Positions 52,329-62,145 of a DNA stretch of 64,000 nucleotides are shown here, piece by piece; positions within the stretch are counted from its first letter, which is position 1, and the number at the start of each line of letters is the position of its first letter. Source of the stretch: Malaciobacter halophilus (GTDB lineage Bacteria; Campylobacterota; Campylobacteria; Campylobacterales; Arcobacteraceae); contig NZ_NXIF01000023.1 of assembly GCF_002837275.1 (NCBI RefSeq), forward strand, positions 62,001 to 126,000, in the 5' to 3' direction. The position numbers were made by a program, and so were the translations under genes. Under the pieces are notes generated by a model. It was not told the origin of the DNA. It saw only the letters and a list, made by a program, of their open reading frames with translations, and did not search any database.

Positions 52329-54506
52329 ATGTCAAAAGAGAAAATAAATTTAAATATTTCAGGTATGACTTGTGTAAATTGTTCAAATGGAATTGAAAAT
52401 TTTTTAAAAAGGCAAGATGGAGTTATTGATACAAAAGTAAGTTTTGCTTCAAGTGAAGGTGAGTTTACTATTGATTCAAAACTATATTCAAAAGATAAAC
52501 TCGTTGCAAATATTGAAAAACTTGGCTATAAAGTTGAAGATGACTTTGAAAAATTAGAACAAGAGCAAATAAAAAGCTTTCATAAATTAAAACAACTATT
52601 TACTACTTCTATATCATTAACTGTTGTTATTTTTGCACTTATGTTCTCAAATATTTTTGAAGATGAATTAAACAAAAAAATTATATTTATATTTGCTACT
52701 ATTGTTCAGTTTTATTGTGGTGGAAGATTTTATAAACTTGCATACAAAGCCCTTAGTAACAAAAACTTTGATATGAATGTATTAGTAGCATTAGGTACAA
52801 GTGCTGCTTATTTTTATTCGGTTTTTGTACTTTTTTTACCATGGCTTTTCCCAGAAAACTTAAGATTTATATATTTTGATGGGGCTGCTGTTATTATTAG
52901 TTTTATTCTTCTTGGAAGATATCTTGAAGAGCGTTCAAAACAAAAAGCAAGTGACTTTTTAAAAAAACTAATGAACCTAGCTCCACAAGAAGCAAACCTT
53001 ATACAAGAAGATGGAAGTATCAAAACTGTTTTAGCAAATAGTTTAGAAATAGGAAATAAAGTTCTAATCAAATCAGGTGAAAAAATTCCAATTGATGGAA
53101 AAATCATAGAGGGTAAAGCAGATATCGATACATCTATGATTACAGGTGAATCTATGCCTGTATTTAAAGAGTTAGGAGAAGAAGTACTATCAGGAACACT
53201 AAATACAAATGGTGTAATAAAAATAGAAGTTCTAACAAAATCAAAAGATACTACACTATCTAAGATTATTCAACTTCTAAAAAGTGCACAAAGCAAACAA
53301 ATTCCAATAAGTAGATTTGCAGATAAAGTTGCAAATATTTTTGTTCCAAGTGTTATTGCTATTTCTATTCTTACTTTTATTGTATGGTCACTTTTAGGAG
53401 ATATGCAAACAGCTATATTAGCTTCAATTAGTGTTTTAATTATCTCTTGCCCTTGTGCTTTAGGACTTGCTACACCAATTGCTATTGTAAGCTCAGTAAG
53501 TAGAGGTGCAAAAGAAGGACTTCTTATAAAAAACCCTGAAGTTTTAGAGATAATAAAAGATATAAAATATGCAGTTTTTGATAAAACAGGAACTTTAACA
53601 AAGGGTGAAATAAGTGTAGAAACTACTGATATTGATGAAAAATATTTCAATACAATAGCTTCTGTTGAGAAGTTAAGTGAACACCCTATTTCAAAAGCTA
53701 TTGTTTCTTATATTGAAAATAAAAAAGCATTTGAAAATATAGAGATTCAAGATGTTGAGATTATTGCTGGTAAAGGTATCAAAGCAAAAGTTGAAGGAAA
53801 ACTTGTCTTATTAGGAAATGAAAAACTTCTAAATGAACATGATGTATCTATACAGGATAAGCATAAAAAGTTTTATGAAGAGCAACTTAATAAATCAAAT
53901 GGTGCAATATTAGCCTCAATTGAAAATGAAACTATTGGTTCATTCTCTTTAGTTGATAGATTAAAAGATGATGCAAAAGAGCTTATTTCAAGTATTAAAA
54001 AAAGAGGTATTACTCCTATTTTACTTACAGGTGACAACAAAATCACTGCTTCAAAAATAGCTTCAAAACTAGATATAAAAGAGGTATATAGTGAAGTTAT
54101 TCCTACGCAAAAATATGATGTGATTTTAAAACTTCAAGAAAAAGCAAAAGTTATGTTTGTAGGAGATGGTATAAATGACGCTCCTTCAATCAAACAAGCA
54201 GATATTGGAGTTACTTTAAACTCTGGTTCTGATATTAGTAAAGATGCTGGAGATATTATCTTAGTAAATAATGAACTTTTATCTGTTGAAAAAAGTATAA
54301 AACTGTCAGTTGAGAGTATAAAAATTATAAAACAAAACCTTTTTTGGGCATTTGCTTATAATACTTTAGGTATTCCACTTGCAGCTGGGGTTTTATACCC
54401 AACATTTGGACTTATGTTAAGTCCTATGTATGCAGGAATTGCTATGAGTTTTAGTTCTGTTGCTGTTGTATTAAATTCACTTAGATTAAAAGTCAAAAAG
54501 TTTTAA
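52329..54506 (+). CDS. copA: Copper-translocating P1B-type ATPase
   Basis: 725 residues. N-terminal HMA domain (GMTCVNC at about 13-19), eight membrane helices, and the metal-channel motif CPCALG at about 374. The phosphorylation motif DKTGTLT is at about 417, TGDN at about 562 and GDGINDAPS at about 614; HP locus SEHPISKA is at about 449. The CPC motif and HMA plus copZ linkage point to Cu(I) export. The ArsR regulator leaves Cd/Zn as a less likely alternative. Confidence 0.92.
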   Translation: MSKEKINLNISGMTCVNCSNGIENFLKRQDGVIDTKVSFASSEGEFTIDSKLYSKDKLVANIEKLGYKVEDDFEKLEQEQIKSFHKLKQLFTTSISLTVVIFALMFSNIFEDELNKKIIFIFATIVQFYCGGRFYKLAYKALSNKNFDMNVLVALGTSAAYFYSVFVLFLPWLFPENLRFIYFDGAAVIISFILLGRYLEERSKQKASDFLKKLMNLAPQEANLIQEDGSIKTVLANSLEIGNKVLIKSGEKIPIDGKIIEGKADIDTSMITGESMPVFKELGEEVLSGTLNTNGVIKIEVLTKSKDTTLSKIIQLLKSAQSKQIPISRFADKVANIFVPSVIAISILTFIVWSLLGDMQTAILASISVLIISCPCALGLATPIAIVSSVSRGAKEGLLIKNPEVLEIIKDIKYAVFDKTGTLTKGEISVETTDIDEKYFNTIASVEKLSEHPISKAIVSYIENKKAFENIEIQDVEIIAGKGIKAKVEGKLVLLGNEKLLNEHDVSIQDKHKKFYEEQLNKSNGAILASIENETIGSFSLVDRLKDDAKELISSIKKRGITPILLTGDNKITASKIASKLDIKEVYSEVIPTQKYDVILKLQEKAKVMFVGDGINDAPSIKQADIGVTLNSGSDISKDAGDIILVNNELLSVEKSIKLSVESIKIIKQNLFWAFAYNTLGIPLAAGVLYPTFGLMLSPMYAGIAMSFSSVAVVLNSLRLKVKKF

Positions 54507-54510
54507 TAAA

Positions 54511-54538
54511 AAAGAGGAAGATTAATATCTTCTTCTTT
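54511..54538. terminator. Hairpin between copA and the convergent chemoreceptor gene
   Basis: 12-bp arms AAAGAGGAAGAT / ATCTTCTTCTTT (one G-U) with loop TAAT. T-rich sequence follows on the minus strand. It overlaps the chemoreceptor stop codon. Confidence 0.65.
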
Positions 54539-55823
54539 CTTCTCCTTGATAGCTTGAAACGTTTTTATTTTTTCTAATTTTAATATTTTCTTTACCTTCA
54601 AACTGGGCAAGTTTTGCACTATTTGCAGCTTTTGAAGCAATATTGTTACTTTGTTCTGCAATCATTTTTACATTATTAGCAATATCAGCATTTTGTTGTG
54701 TAAAAGTATCTATTTGTGAAACGGCATTATTTATTTGGATTATATTTTGTTCTTGTTCTTTTGTTGCTGTATCTACTTGATTAATTAGTTCAATAGTATT
54801 TTGAATATTAGTACTTAAAACTTCATACTCTTCACTCATCGCTTTTGAAGCATCTGTTCCTTCTAAAGTTTTTTCTTGAAGTATATCCATTAGTTCTTGA
54901 ATATCTTTTGCTGTTTGTGCACTTCTATTTGCAAGATTTCTAACCTCTTGAGCAACTACGGCAAATCCTTTACCTGCTTCTCCTGCTGTTGCTGCTTCTA
55001 CTGCTGCATTTAAACTTAAAATATTTGTTTGAAAAGCAATATCTGAAATTGCACCAATTGCATCATGTGCTTTATTTGTTGCTTCTTTTATAGCTTCCAT
55101 TGAGTTCAAAGTTTTATTTGAATACTCTTTTCCTTTGATTGCATTATGTTTAACATCATTTCCTATTGAAGCCATTTTATTTGTTAATTTTCTATTCTCA
55201 CTTATATTTGAACTTATTTCATCTATTGAAGCTGAAGCTTCTTCAATAGTTGTAGCTTGTTTCATGGAAGAATCAGCTAAGATTTCAGCTTCATTTTTTA
55301 AATTTGCAGATTCATGTTCTAAAACCAAAGACTCTCTTACACTTTTTTGTAAACTTTCAGTTACTTTTTGTCTTAAAGAGTTTATCCCTAAAAGCAACTC
55401 TTTTAGTTTTCCACCTCTAAATAATGAAGTATCTACTTCATTTAAATAGTTTTTATTTTCATACTCAGATAATCTTAAAATAACTTCTGAAATACTTGTA
55501 TCTATTTTATGATTCATTGCATTTATTGTTTCACAAAGATATGATATTTTTGCATCACTTGATTTAGAAACAATAGTATCACTTGTATAACCATCTGATA
55601 TTTTTTCACATGATAATATTATTTCTCCATAAACTTTCAAATCTTCTAATCTTTTTTCTCTTACAGTATCTGATATTTTAAGAAGTTTTTCTTCTATATT
55701 TTTAAGCTTATTATTGTCTATTTTCTCTACATCTATTAAACTATTTGTATCATTTGTGATATATTTTTCAAACTCATCTAAGAATGAACTTATTTTATTT
55801 AGGTCTTTTTTTGTACTAAACAT
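54522..55823 (-). CDS. Soluble methyl-accepting chemotaxis-type protein
   Basis: 433 residues without any membrane helix. The N-terminal 130 residues are helical and unrecognised. The rest is an MCP signalling hairpin with [21 protein letters not shown] near residue 267. It follows a PAS-domain gene after two bases, an arrangement like the CetB/CetA-type split energy-taxis receptors of Campylobacter, except that CetA is membrane-anchored. It probably signals intracellular redox or oxygen state relayed by the PAS partner. Confidence 0.85.
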   Translation of the reverse strand: MFSTKKDLNKISSFLDEFEKYITNDTNSLIDVEKIDNNKLKNIEEKLLKISDTVREKRLEDLKVYGEIILSCEKISDGYTSDTIVSKSSDAKISYLCETINAMNHKIDTSISEVILRLSEYENKNYLNEVDTSLFRGGKLKELLLGINSLRQKVTESLQKSVRESLVLEHESANLKNEAEILADSSMKQATTIEEASASIDEISSNISENRKLTNKMASIGNDVKHNAIKGKEYSNKTLNSMEAIKEATNKAHDAIGAISDIAFQTNILSLNAAVEAATAGEAGKGFAVVAQEVRNLANRSAQTAKDIQELMDILQEKTLEGTDASKAMSEEYEVLSTNIQNTIELINQVDTATKEQEQNIIQINNAVSQIDTFTQQNADIANNVKMIAEQSNNIASKAANSAKLAQFEGKENIKIRKNKNVSSYQGEERRRY

Positions 55824-55825
55824 GG

Positions 55826-56233
55826 CTATTTCTCTTCTTGTTTTAGTTGTTTATAAAGTTTTATTGCATTTTGTACTTCGTCTTGTGTAGTTTTTACTCT
55901 TACTGAAATATATCTTTTACCTTCTGCTTTTTGCACAGGATAAACAGTGGCATTAACCCAATAGTAGTCATTATCTTTACATCTATTTTTAACTATTCCA
56001 TTCCAAGTTTTACCATTTTGTACACTTTCCCATAACTGCTTAAATGCAGCTTTTGGCATATCGCTATGCCGTAAGATATTGTGGGGTTGTCCTATAAGTT
56101 CCTCTTTTGTAAAACCAGCTATTTTACAAAAATCATTATTAGCATAAGTAATATTTCCCTTAGCATCAGTTTCAGATACTATCATTATATTTTTAGGTAA
56201 TTGTTTCTCACTATTCAATGTAATTCTTCCCAA
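55826..56233 (-). CDS. PAS-domain protein (Aer/CetB-like)
   Basis: 135 residues, essentially a single PAS domain: [56 protein letters not shown]. The NILRHxDMP and W-x-G-x-V-K-N-R blocks are those of FAD-binding Aer-type PAS domains. It would sense redox state and act on the chemoreceptor-like protein encoded two bases downstream. Flavin binding is inferred from resemblance. Confidence 0.85.
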   Translation of the reverse strand: MGRITLNSEKQLPKNIMIVSETDAKGNITYANNDFCKIAGFTKEELIGQPHNILRHSDMPKAAFKQLWESVQNGKTWNGIVKNRCKDNDYYWVNATVYPVQKAEGKRYISVRVKTTQDEVQNAIKLYKQLKQEEK

Positions 56234-56332
56234 TTTTCTAATTTATTTGGAATTATATAGTTTTTTTATTATAAGAAGCTGTAAGTTTATATAGTAATTT
56301 TGTAAAAATATATTTTTATAAGGTTAAATTCA

Positions 56333-56728
56333 CTATCTATCAAGCAAAGACTCTGCTTTTGTTTTTAACTCTTTTTTATTTAAAAACTCTTCTTCTCTTT
56401 TAGTAAACTTTATATTATTTTTTTTAATATTACTTTTAGGCTTTTCTTTTTTTATTTTTACTTCTTCTTTATTGGCACTATTTTTCTTAAATAGTGTTAG
56501 TACCAAATAGATAGATATAAGTATATTTGACACTATTATTGCCCATTTAATTATCAAGGCTATTTCTAAATAATCTAATTTATCTTTTAAAGTTAAGTAT
56601 TGAACTACATCTGTATAAATTGAATTTGAAAAAATTGCTATTATCAAAAGAGCAGAAATAATCATAACTCTTTTTCTAAATTTATATAAATAATACCAAA
56701 AGATTGCAGATTTAACTTGTTTAAACAT
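56333..56728 (-). CDS. Small membrane protein, unrecognised
   Basis: 131 residues with two hydrophobic helices (about 21-43 and 58-82), then a very basic, Lys/Glu-rich cytoplasmic tail (KEEVKIKKEKPKSNIKKNN). It is 11 bases downstream of a second small gene on the same strand and likely co-transcribed. No family recognised. Confidence 0.6.
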   Translation of the reverse strand: MFKQVKSAIFWYYLYKFRKRVMIISALLIIAIFSNSIYTDVVQYLTLKDKLDYLEIALIIKWAIIVSNILISIYLVLTLFKKNSANKEEVKIKKEKPKSNIKKNNIKFTKREEEFLNKKELKTKAESLLDR

Positions 56729-56739
56729 TTTTTATTCCT

Positions 56740-57054
56740 TTAGATTAAAAAATCTAAACCAAGGATTGCAAGAGCAGCAACTAAAGACTTTGTTTTTAAA
56801 TCATCTTTGATTTTTCTTTCTTCATCAGAAATTATTATTTCCAACTCCTCATCTGTATAATCATCAAAGCTTTTATTTCTTTCTGCTAATCTTGCTTTTG
56901 TACTTAATATTGCTTTTTCTCTTATCTTTTTTTGTATTGCTTGCTTTAACTCTTTACTTTTTAATGAAGGATAATCAAAAGCTTTTGATATATTTTCAGA
57001 TGCAATATTATATAGTTTTGATGAATTTTGTTTTAATCTTTGTTTTAATTTCAT
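56740..57054 (-). CDS. Small basic helical protein, unrecognised
   Basis: 104 residues, highly charged helices (KELKQAIQKKIREKAILSTK; DDYTDEELEIIISDEERKI) ending in a hydrophobic segment (SLVAALAILGLDFLI) that could be a tail anchor. AAAGAGATATTATG is a weak ribosome site. Its position before the membrane-protein gene suggests a shared role. Function unknown. Confidence 0.55.
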   Translation of the reverse strand: MKLKQRLKQNSSKLYNIASENISKAFDYPSLKSKELKQAIQKKIREKAILSTKARLAERNKSFDDYTDEELEIIISDEERKIKDDLKTKSLVAALAILGLDFLI

Positions 57055-57103
57055 AATATCTCTTTTTTATTTTGATTATATCATATTAAAAACAAAAGAA
57101 CTT

Positions 57104-58369
57104 TTATAGCTCTGAAGCTGTTTTTATAATATCAATACCAAACTTATCTCTTAATGTTTGAACTTTATTCGTAAGCTCTTTTTTCTTTAAATCACTTTCA
57201 TACTCAAAAAGATTATAAGTAAACTTTTTCTTATCAGCAAAATTTGATACTGTTAAGTTTAATTGAATAACTCCATGTTTAGGATGTATATCACTTTTAA
57301 TAAATAGTTCTTTTACTCTTAATTTAAAGTCATTTTCATTAAAAATAGTGTTTACATTTACATAATCTTTTGATTTTATTCCATACTCATATTTTATAAA
57401 AATAGAGTATGTCAATGGATTTACATTCTCTTTTTTTACTAAAAAACAAAGATATCTACAAAGAATCATAACTCTTCTAATTAATTCAACTCTTTCATAT
57501 ACAACATCAAAGCTTCTTCCTATTCCAATTGATTTTTTATCCCTTGTTGTACTAAGTTTTCTATCATTGATACCACAAACTCTATTATATAACTGAATTC
57601 CAGGTTTTTTCCAAGAATAAAATAGCTCTTTTTTATCTTTTATATCTCCTAAGGTTCTAACTCCATAACCTCTTAATTTTTTTGTATAACCTTTACCAAT
57701 ACCAGGAAACTCTTCAATTGGTATATCTTTTATAAAATTTGGTATATGCTCTTTTTTTATATGTTTTATTCCATCAGGTTTTGCATACTCTGTTATTAGT
57801 TTTGATAGATATTTAGAATGAGCTATTCCTATTGATATAGGTAAATCTAACTCTATTTTTATTTTTTGTTTTAAATAGTTTGCAAAATCAAAAACTTCAT
57901 CTTCATTAATATATCCTGTAACATCACCAAAAAACTCATCAATACTAAATTGTTCAATTAAAGGTATCTCTTTTTTTAGTAAAGCACTTAATTTTTGAGA
58001 CAAGTCATGATACAAAGGATAGTTTGGGGGAATCATATGTAAGTGAGGACATAACTTTAAAGCTTCATTTACACTCATGGCTGTTTTTACTCCAAAAGCT
58101 CTTGCTTCATATGAAGCTGTTGTTATTATTCCTCTTATTCTTCCATTTTCATCTTTATAATACTCTTTAAAACTTTTTTTCTCTTCATTTGTAAATATTG
58201 AACCTACAAAAGCACCAGAATTATTACTAATTGTTCTTTTACAGTTTTTAGTATCAAATATACTTAAGTTACTTCTTCCCCCAACAGCAACGGGAATATC
58301 TTCTAAAGTTTTATCTAGCGTTCTATGTGCAGATACAAAAAAGCAGTCTAAATCTAAGTGTAAAAACAT
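57104..58369 (-). CDS. dinB: Y-family DNA polymerase (DinB / Pol IV-like)
   Basis: 421 residues from the ATG at 58369, which places the catalytic strand FLHLDLDCFFVS at the N-terminus as in the family; the upstream frame from 58417 adds an unrelated 16 residues. Second catalytic motif SIDEFFGD at about 146. Helix-hairpin-helix region PGIGKGYTKKLRGYGVRTLG at about 225 and a C-terminal little-finger domain. It carries out translesion synthesis. No LexA-type box was recognised upstream. Confidence 0.88.
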   Translation of the reverse strand: MFLHLDLDCFFVSAHRTLDKTLEDIPVAVGGRSNLSIFDTKNCKRTISNNSGAFVGSIFTNEEKKSFKEYYKDENGRIRGIITTASYEARAFGVKTAMSVNEALKLCPHLHMIPPNYPLYHDLSQKLSALLKKEIPLIEQFSIDEFFGDVTGYINEDEVFDFANYLKQKIKIELDLPISIGIAHSKYLSKLITEYAKPDGIKHIKKEHIPNFIKDIPIEEFPGIGKGYTKKLRGYGVRTLGDIKDKKELFYSWKKPGIQLYNRVCGINDRKLSTTRDKKSIGIGRSFDVVYERVELIRRVMILCRYLCFLVKKENVNPLTYSIFIKYEYGIKSKDYVNVNTIFNENDFKLRVKELFIKSDIHPKHGVIQLNLTVSNFADKKKFTYNLFEYESDLKKKELTNKVQTLRDKFGIDIIKTASEL

Positions 58370-58454
58370 AAAGTTAATTTTATCAAAGAAAATAGATATA
58401 AGCCAAAAATATTTCATTTTGTGATATTATTTGAAAAATTATAAAGGATAAATC

Positions 58455-58613
58455 ATACAAAAATGTAGAAACTGCAAAAGAGAAGTAGAAGCAAAAAAAA
58501 GACAATGCCCTTACTGTGGGATTTTAAACCCAACAGTAACTTTAAAAGATATATTTATTGCTTTAGCTATTGTATTAGTTATTATGAGTGTTGTAACTTT
58601 TTTTATGAATTAA
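58455..58613 (+). CDS. Small zinc-ribbon membrane protein with an apparent ATA start
   Basis: 52 residues: zinc ribbon KCRNCKREVEAKKRQCPYCG (two CxxC), then a C-terminal membrane helix (IFIALAIVLVIMSVVTFF). The frame is closed upstream by a stop two codons before ATA at 58455, and there is no ATG, GTG or TTG before the first Cys. An AAAGGA site sits six bases before ATA, the ideal position. The nearby ATG at 58462 is followed at once by TAG. The stop overlaps the rhomboid gene end. Confidence 0.6.
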   Translation: MQKCRNCKREVEAKKRQCPYCGILNPTVTLKDIFIALAIVLVIMSVVTFFMN

Positions 58614-59149
58614 AGTTTAACTCTTCTTAATAAAAGTCCGCCTATATAACCTATTGCTAAACCTATTAAATGTGAATACCAAGCAATTGGAAGTCCAATT
58701 AGTAGTGGTGCTACTGATATTAATAAAATCCATGTAACAATACCTTTTCTTTGATATGGGTCAACAAGAGCAATATAACCTAAAAGTGCACATATTGCTC
58801 CTGAAGCACCTACAAGATTTACATGATTATCTAAAAAGAATATATATAAAAAACTAATAAATGATGTAAGTAAACCAAATACAAAATAAGCTACAAAAAA
58901 TGTAGTTTTTCCTTTATATCTCTCTACTGCATTTCCAAATTGATAAAGAACAAACATATTCATACCTAAATGGCCTATTCCACCATGAGCAAACATTGTT
59001 GACAGTGGTTGCCACCAAAAACCTTCATAAATCATGTACATATTTAGACCTAAAACTAAGCCCCCATAATTTATATTAATTTGTATAATATACATTAATA
59101 CAGTAACTGCAATTACTATATTTGTAAGTGTTAAGTTATTATTTCGCAT
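58610..59149 (-). CDS. Rhomboid-family intramembrane serine protease
   Basis: 179 residues with six hydrophobic helices. Catalytic Ser in GASGAICALLG at about 113-123, catalytic His in WYSHLIGLAIGY at about 159, and the conserved HxxxN in HGGIGHLGMNMF at about 55-66. It cleaves membrane proteins within the bilayer. Its start overlaps the upstream gene by 11 bases. Substrates unknown. Confidence 0.92.
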   Translation of the reverse strand: MRNNNLTLTNIVIAVTVLMYIIQININYGGLVLGLNMYMIYEGFWWQPLSTMFAHGGIGHLGMNMFVLYQFGNAVERYKGKTTFFVAYFVFGLLTSFISFLYIFFLDNHVNLVGASGAICALLGYIALVDPYQRKGIVTWILLISVAPLLIGLPIAWYSHLIGLAIGYIGGLLLRRVKL

Positions 59150-59690
59150 TTGCTTTAAAAGTCCTTATTGTGCAATCTGTAATTTTTCTCAACTCTATTT
59201 TATCAAAATATAATAAATTGGTAAATACACCAAATATCTCTTTTCCATTTATTCTAATAGAGATATTTATTGCTCCAAACTCTTTTTTATCTCTATCATT
59301 TTCTATTAATTCATATTTTATAGTTAAGTATTTATTAGGATTTTTTAAAGGAGCCATTTGTATAGCATCAATAAAGTAACTATCTTGTTCTTCTAAACTA
59401 ATATAATCTTTTATATATGATTTTGCTTCTAAAGGTTGAATATAACCCCCACTTAATTTATAATAACCTTTTTCTAAAGCTTTTAAAGAGTTTTTTAGAA
59501 TTTTTTTCTTTTTTATTCTTAATGTAGAGTTTTTATCAAAACATCCAAGATAAACAACTTTATCTTCTTGTTTTTGTTGTTTTGGTGCTAAATATGTTGA
59601 GTAGAGGGTTATTACTACTGAGATAATTACTATTGTCCCAAAAGTAAATATGTTATTAACGATTAAACTATCGTTTGCCCCTCTTCTCAT
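59139..59690 (-). CDS. Membrane-anchored protein, unrecognised
   Basis: 183 residues. One membrane helix (about 13-31, FTFGTIVIISVVITLYSTYL), then a basic stretch and an extracytoplasmic alpha/beta domain (YLTIKYELIEND; AINISIRINGKEIFGVFTNL). It lies between lon and a rhomboid gene on one strand, four bases after lon and overlapping rhomboid, so it is in their operon. No family recognised. Confidence 0.65.
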   Translation of the reverse strand: MRRGANDSLIVNNIFTFGTIVIISVVITLYSTYLAPKQQKQEDKVVYLGCFDKNSTLRIKKKKILKNSLKALEKGYYKLSGGYIQPLEAKSYIKDYISLEEQDSYFIDAIQMAPLKNPNKYLTIKYELIENDRDKKEFGAINISIRINGKEIFGVFTNLLYFDKIELRKITDCTIRTFKANAK

Positions 59691-59694
59691 CTTC

Positions 59695-62112
59695 TTATAC
59701 TAAAGTTTCTTTTAATACATCTTCTATTGTATCAACAGCCTTAATCTCCATAGATTTTTTTACTTCTGATGGAATATCATCTAAATCTCTTTGGTAGTTT
59801 TTTCTAGGAATTAATACTTTTTTCATTTTTGCTTTATGAGCAGCTATTAATTTCTCTTTTAAACCACCAATAGGAAGAACTTTTCCACTTAAAGTAAGTT
59901 CACCTGTCATTGCAATATCAGATTTAACAGGTCTATTTGTTAAAATTGATGCAATTGTTGTAGCCATCGTAATACCAGCACTTGGACCATCTTTTGGAGT
60001 AGCTCCTTCTGGAATATGTAAGTGAATATCATATCTTTTATAGATTTCACTAGCTTCAACATTTGTATTTTCTTCTTTCTCTTTTGCTGTTTTTGGTATA
60101 TCTTTTTCATCAACTTTTAATTTCTTATTATCAATTAAAAGTTTTACAACAGAATAAGAGATTCTTGAAGACTCTTTCATAACATCACCCATATTTCCAG
60201 TTACAGAAAGAACTCCTTTTCCTCTTAACTTAACAGCTTCAGTTTTTAATACATCTCCACCAACTGCTGTCCAAGCTAATCCATTTGTAACACCTACTTG
60301 ATTTTTCTTATCAGCTTGGTCTATTTCAAAAATTGGATTATCTAAATAGTTTTTTAGATTTTGTGTATTTATTGTAACTTTTGTTGTATCTTCTTGAGAT
60401 ACTATTTTTTTAACTGCTTTTCTAAATAGCTTTGAGAACACTCTTCTTAAGTTTCTAACTCCAGCTTCTCTTGTATATTCAGAGATAATCTTCTCAATTG
60501 TTGGTTTACTTAAAGATATTTCACTTTTTTTAAGTCCATGTTTTTCTAACTCTTGAGGAATAAGATAATCTTTTGCAATATGATATTTCTCATTTGGTGT
60601 ATATGAACTTATTTCAATAAACTCCATTCTATCTTTTAAAGCAGGTGGTATTCTTCTTGCATCATTTGCTGTTGCAACAAAAATCACTTGAGATAAATCA
60701 ATAGCAAAGTTTAAGTATAAATCTCTAAATTCATGATTTTGTTCAGGATCAAGAACTTCTAACATTACTGCTGTTGGGTCACCTCTATGATTTGCACCAA
60801 CTTTATCAATCTCATCTAAAACAACAACTGGATTCATCTTTTTAGCATCAACTAAACCTTTTACAAGTCTACCAGGCATTGCTCCAACATATGTTCTTCT
60901 ATGTCCTCTTAATTCATTTACATCTTCCATACCACCTAAAGCTATTCTTACAAGTGGTCTATGAAGTGCTTGAGAAATAGAGTTAGCAAGTGAAGTTTTA
61001 CCAACACCAGGAGGTCCAACAAAACATAAAACTGTTCCTCTTGATTTTAAAGTCTCAATATTTCTTTTTTCTAATAACTCTTTTACTGCAAAATATTCAG
61101 AGATTCTCTCTTTTGCTTTACATAAAGAATAGTGGTCTTTATTTAATTGCTCTTCCACATTTGAAACTGAAATCCTAGCATCTGCATACTCTCCAAATGG
61201 TATCTCTAAAACTTGTTCAATATAAGTTTGTAAAAGAGAGGCATCAGGTGAGTCTTGGTGCATTCTACTTAATTTTTCAATCTGTCTTTTTGTCTCTTTA
61301 TACCCATCTTTTGGCATAAATTTTTTAAGCTTTTTAAGTTTCTTTTTATAAGCTTTAATCTCATTGTCTTTTTGATTATCAGAACCTAATTCTTTTTGAA
61401 TAGCTTTTATTTGCTCTTTCAAAAAATAATCTTTATGAGTTTTTTCAATTTTAGAGTTTACTTTTTGCGTAATCTCTTTTTGAATTTTTAAAGCCTCTAT
61501 CTCTTTTTTGATTGTTTCAATTATCTCTAAAAGTCTTTTTTCAACATCAACTTCAGAAAATAGTTTATAAGCATCATCTTTTTTAATTCTTAAAACAGAA
61601 GAGATTAAATCAGCAATTCTTACAGCATCATCATTCTCTTCTATTGTTTTAATTAAATCAACAGGAAATTTAGAGTTTACTCTTGAAAGTTTTTTTACTT
61701 GCTCTCTTAATACTTCAATTATAGACTCAACTGACTCTTGTGAGTACTCTTTTGGTTCTAATAAATCAACTTTAGCTAAAGTACTATTTTCTTCACTATA
61801 ATGTGTAATTTTACCTTTTGCTAAACCTTGAAAAAGTACTTTAGTTTTACCATCAGGTAAAGATACTTTTCTCATGATGTTTCCTATTACACCAACATCA
61901 TAAAAATGTCCCTCTTTTCTACTATTCTCATGGCCTTGTTTACTAACAGTAACTATTACAAGCTTATTATTATTTATAGCATCCTCTACTGCATCAATAT
62001 TCTCTTTATCATCTAAAAATAAAGGCGCAATCATAAATGGATATAAAAATATATCTTCTTCAATTATTAATGGTAACTCTTGAGGAAATGAATCATAATT
62101 CTCTAATTCCAT
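59695..62112 (-). CDS. lon: ATP-dependent protease Lon
   Basis: 805 residues from the ATG at 62112 with AAGGAGAAGTTTG upstream. LON N-domain, coiled coil, AAA+ module (Walker A GPPGVGKTS at about 363; Walker B VVLDEIDK) and the C-terminal protease domain. The catalytic Ser is in PKDGPSAGI at about 705 and the Lys is 43 residues later in GGLKEK, the correct spacing. It degrades misfolded and regulatory proteins. It follows bamD, as in Campylobacter. Confidence 0.96.
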   Translation of the reverse strand: MELENYDSFPQELPLIIEEDIFLYPFMIAPLFLDDKENIDAVEDAINNNKLVIVTVSKQGHENSRKEGHFYDVGVIGNIMRKVSLPDGKTKVLFQGLAKGKITHYSEENSTLAKVDLLEPKEYSQESVESIIEVLREQVKKLSRVNSKFPVDLIKTIEENDDAVRIADLISSVLRIKKDDAYKLFSEVDVEKRLLEIIETIKKEIEALKIQKEITQKVNSKIEKTHKDYFLKEQIKAIQKELGSDNQKDNEIKAYKKKLKKLKKFMPKDGYKETKRQIEKLSRMHQDSPDASLLQTYIEQVLEIPFGEYADARISVSNVEEQLNKDHYSLCKAKERISEYFAVKELLEKRNIETLKSRGTVLCFVGPPGVGKTSLANSISQALHRPLVRIALGGMEDVNELRGHRRTYVGAMPGRLVKGLVDAKKMNPVVVLDEIDKVGANHRGDPTAVMLEVLDPEQNHEFRDLYLNFAIDLSQVIFVATANDARRIPPALKDRMEFIEISSYTPNEKYHIAKDYLIPQELEKHGLKKSEISLSKPTIEKIISEYTREAGVRNLRRVFSKLFRKAVKKIVSQEDTTKVTINTQNLKNYLDNPIFEIDQADKKNQVGVTNGLAWTAVGGDVLKTEAVKLRGKGVLSVTGNMGDVMKESSRISYSVVKLLIDNKKLKVDEKDIPKTAKEKEENTNVEASEIYKRYDIHLHIPEGATPKDGPSAGITMATTIASILTNRPVKSDIAMTGELTLSGKVLPIGGLKEKLIAAHKAKMKKVLIPRKNYQRDLDDIPSEVKKSMEIKAVDTIEDVLKETLV

Positions 62113-62145
62113 CAAACTTCTCCTTAGTATAATACTTTATAGTAT

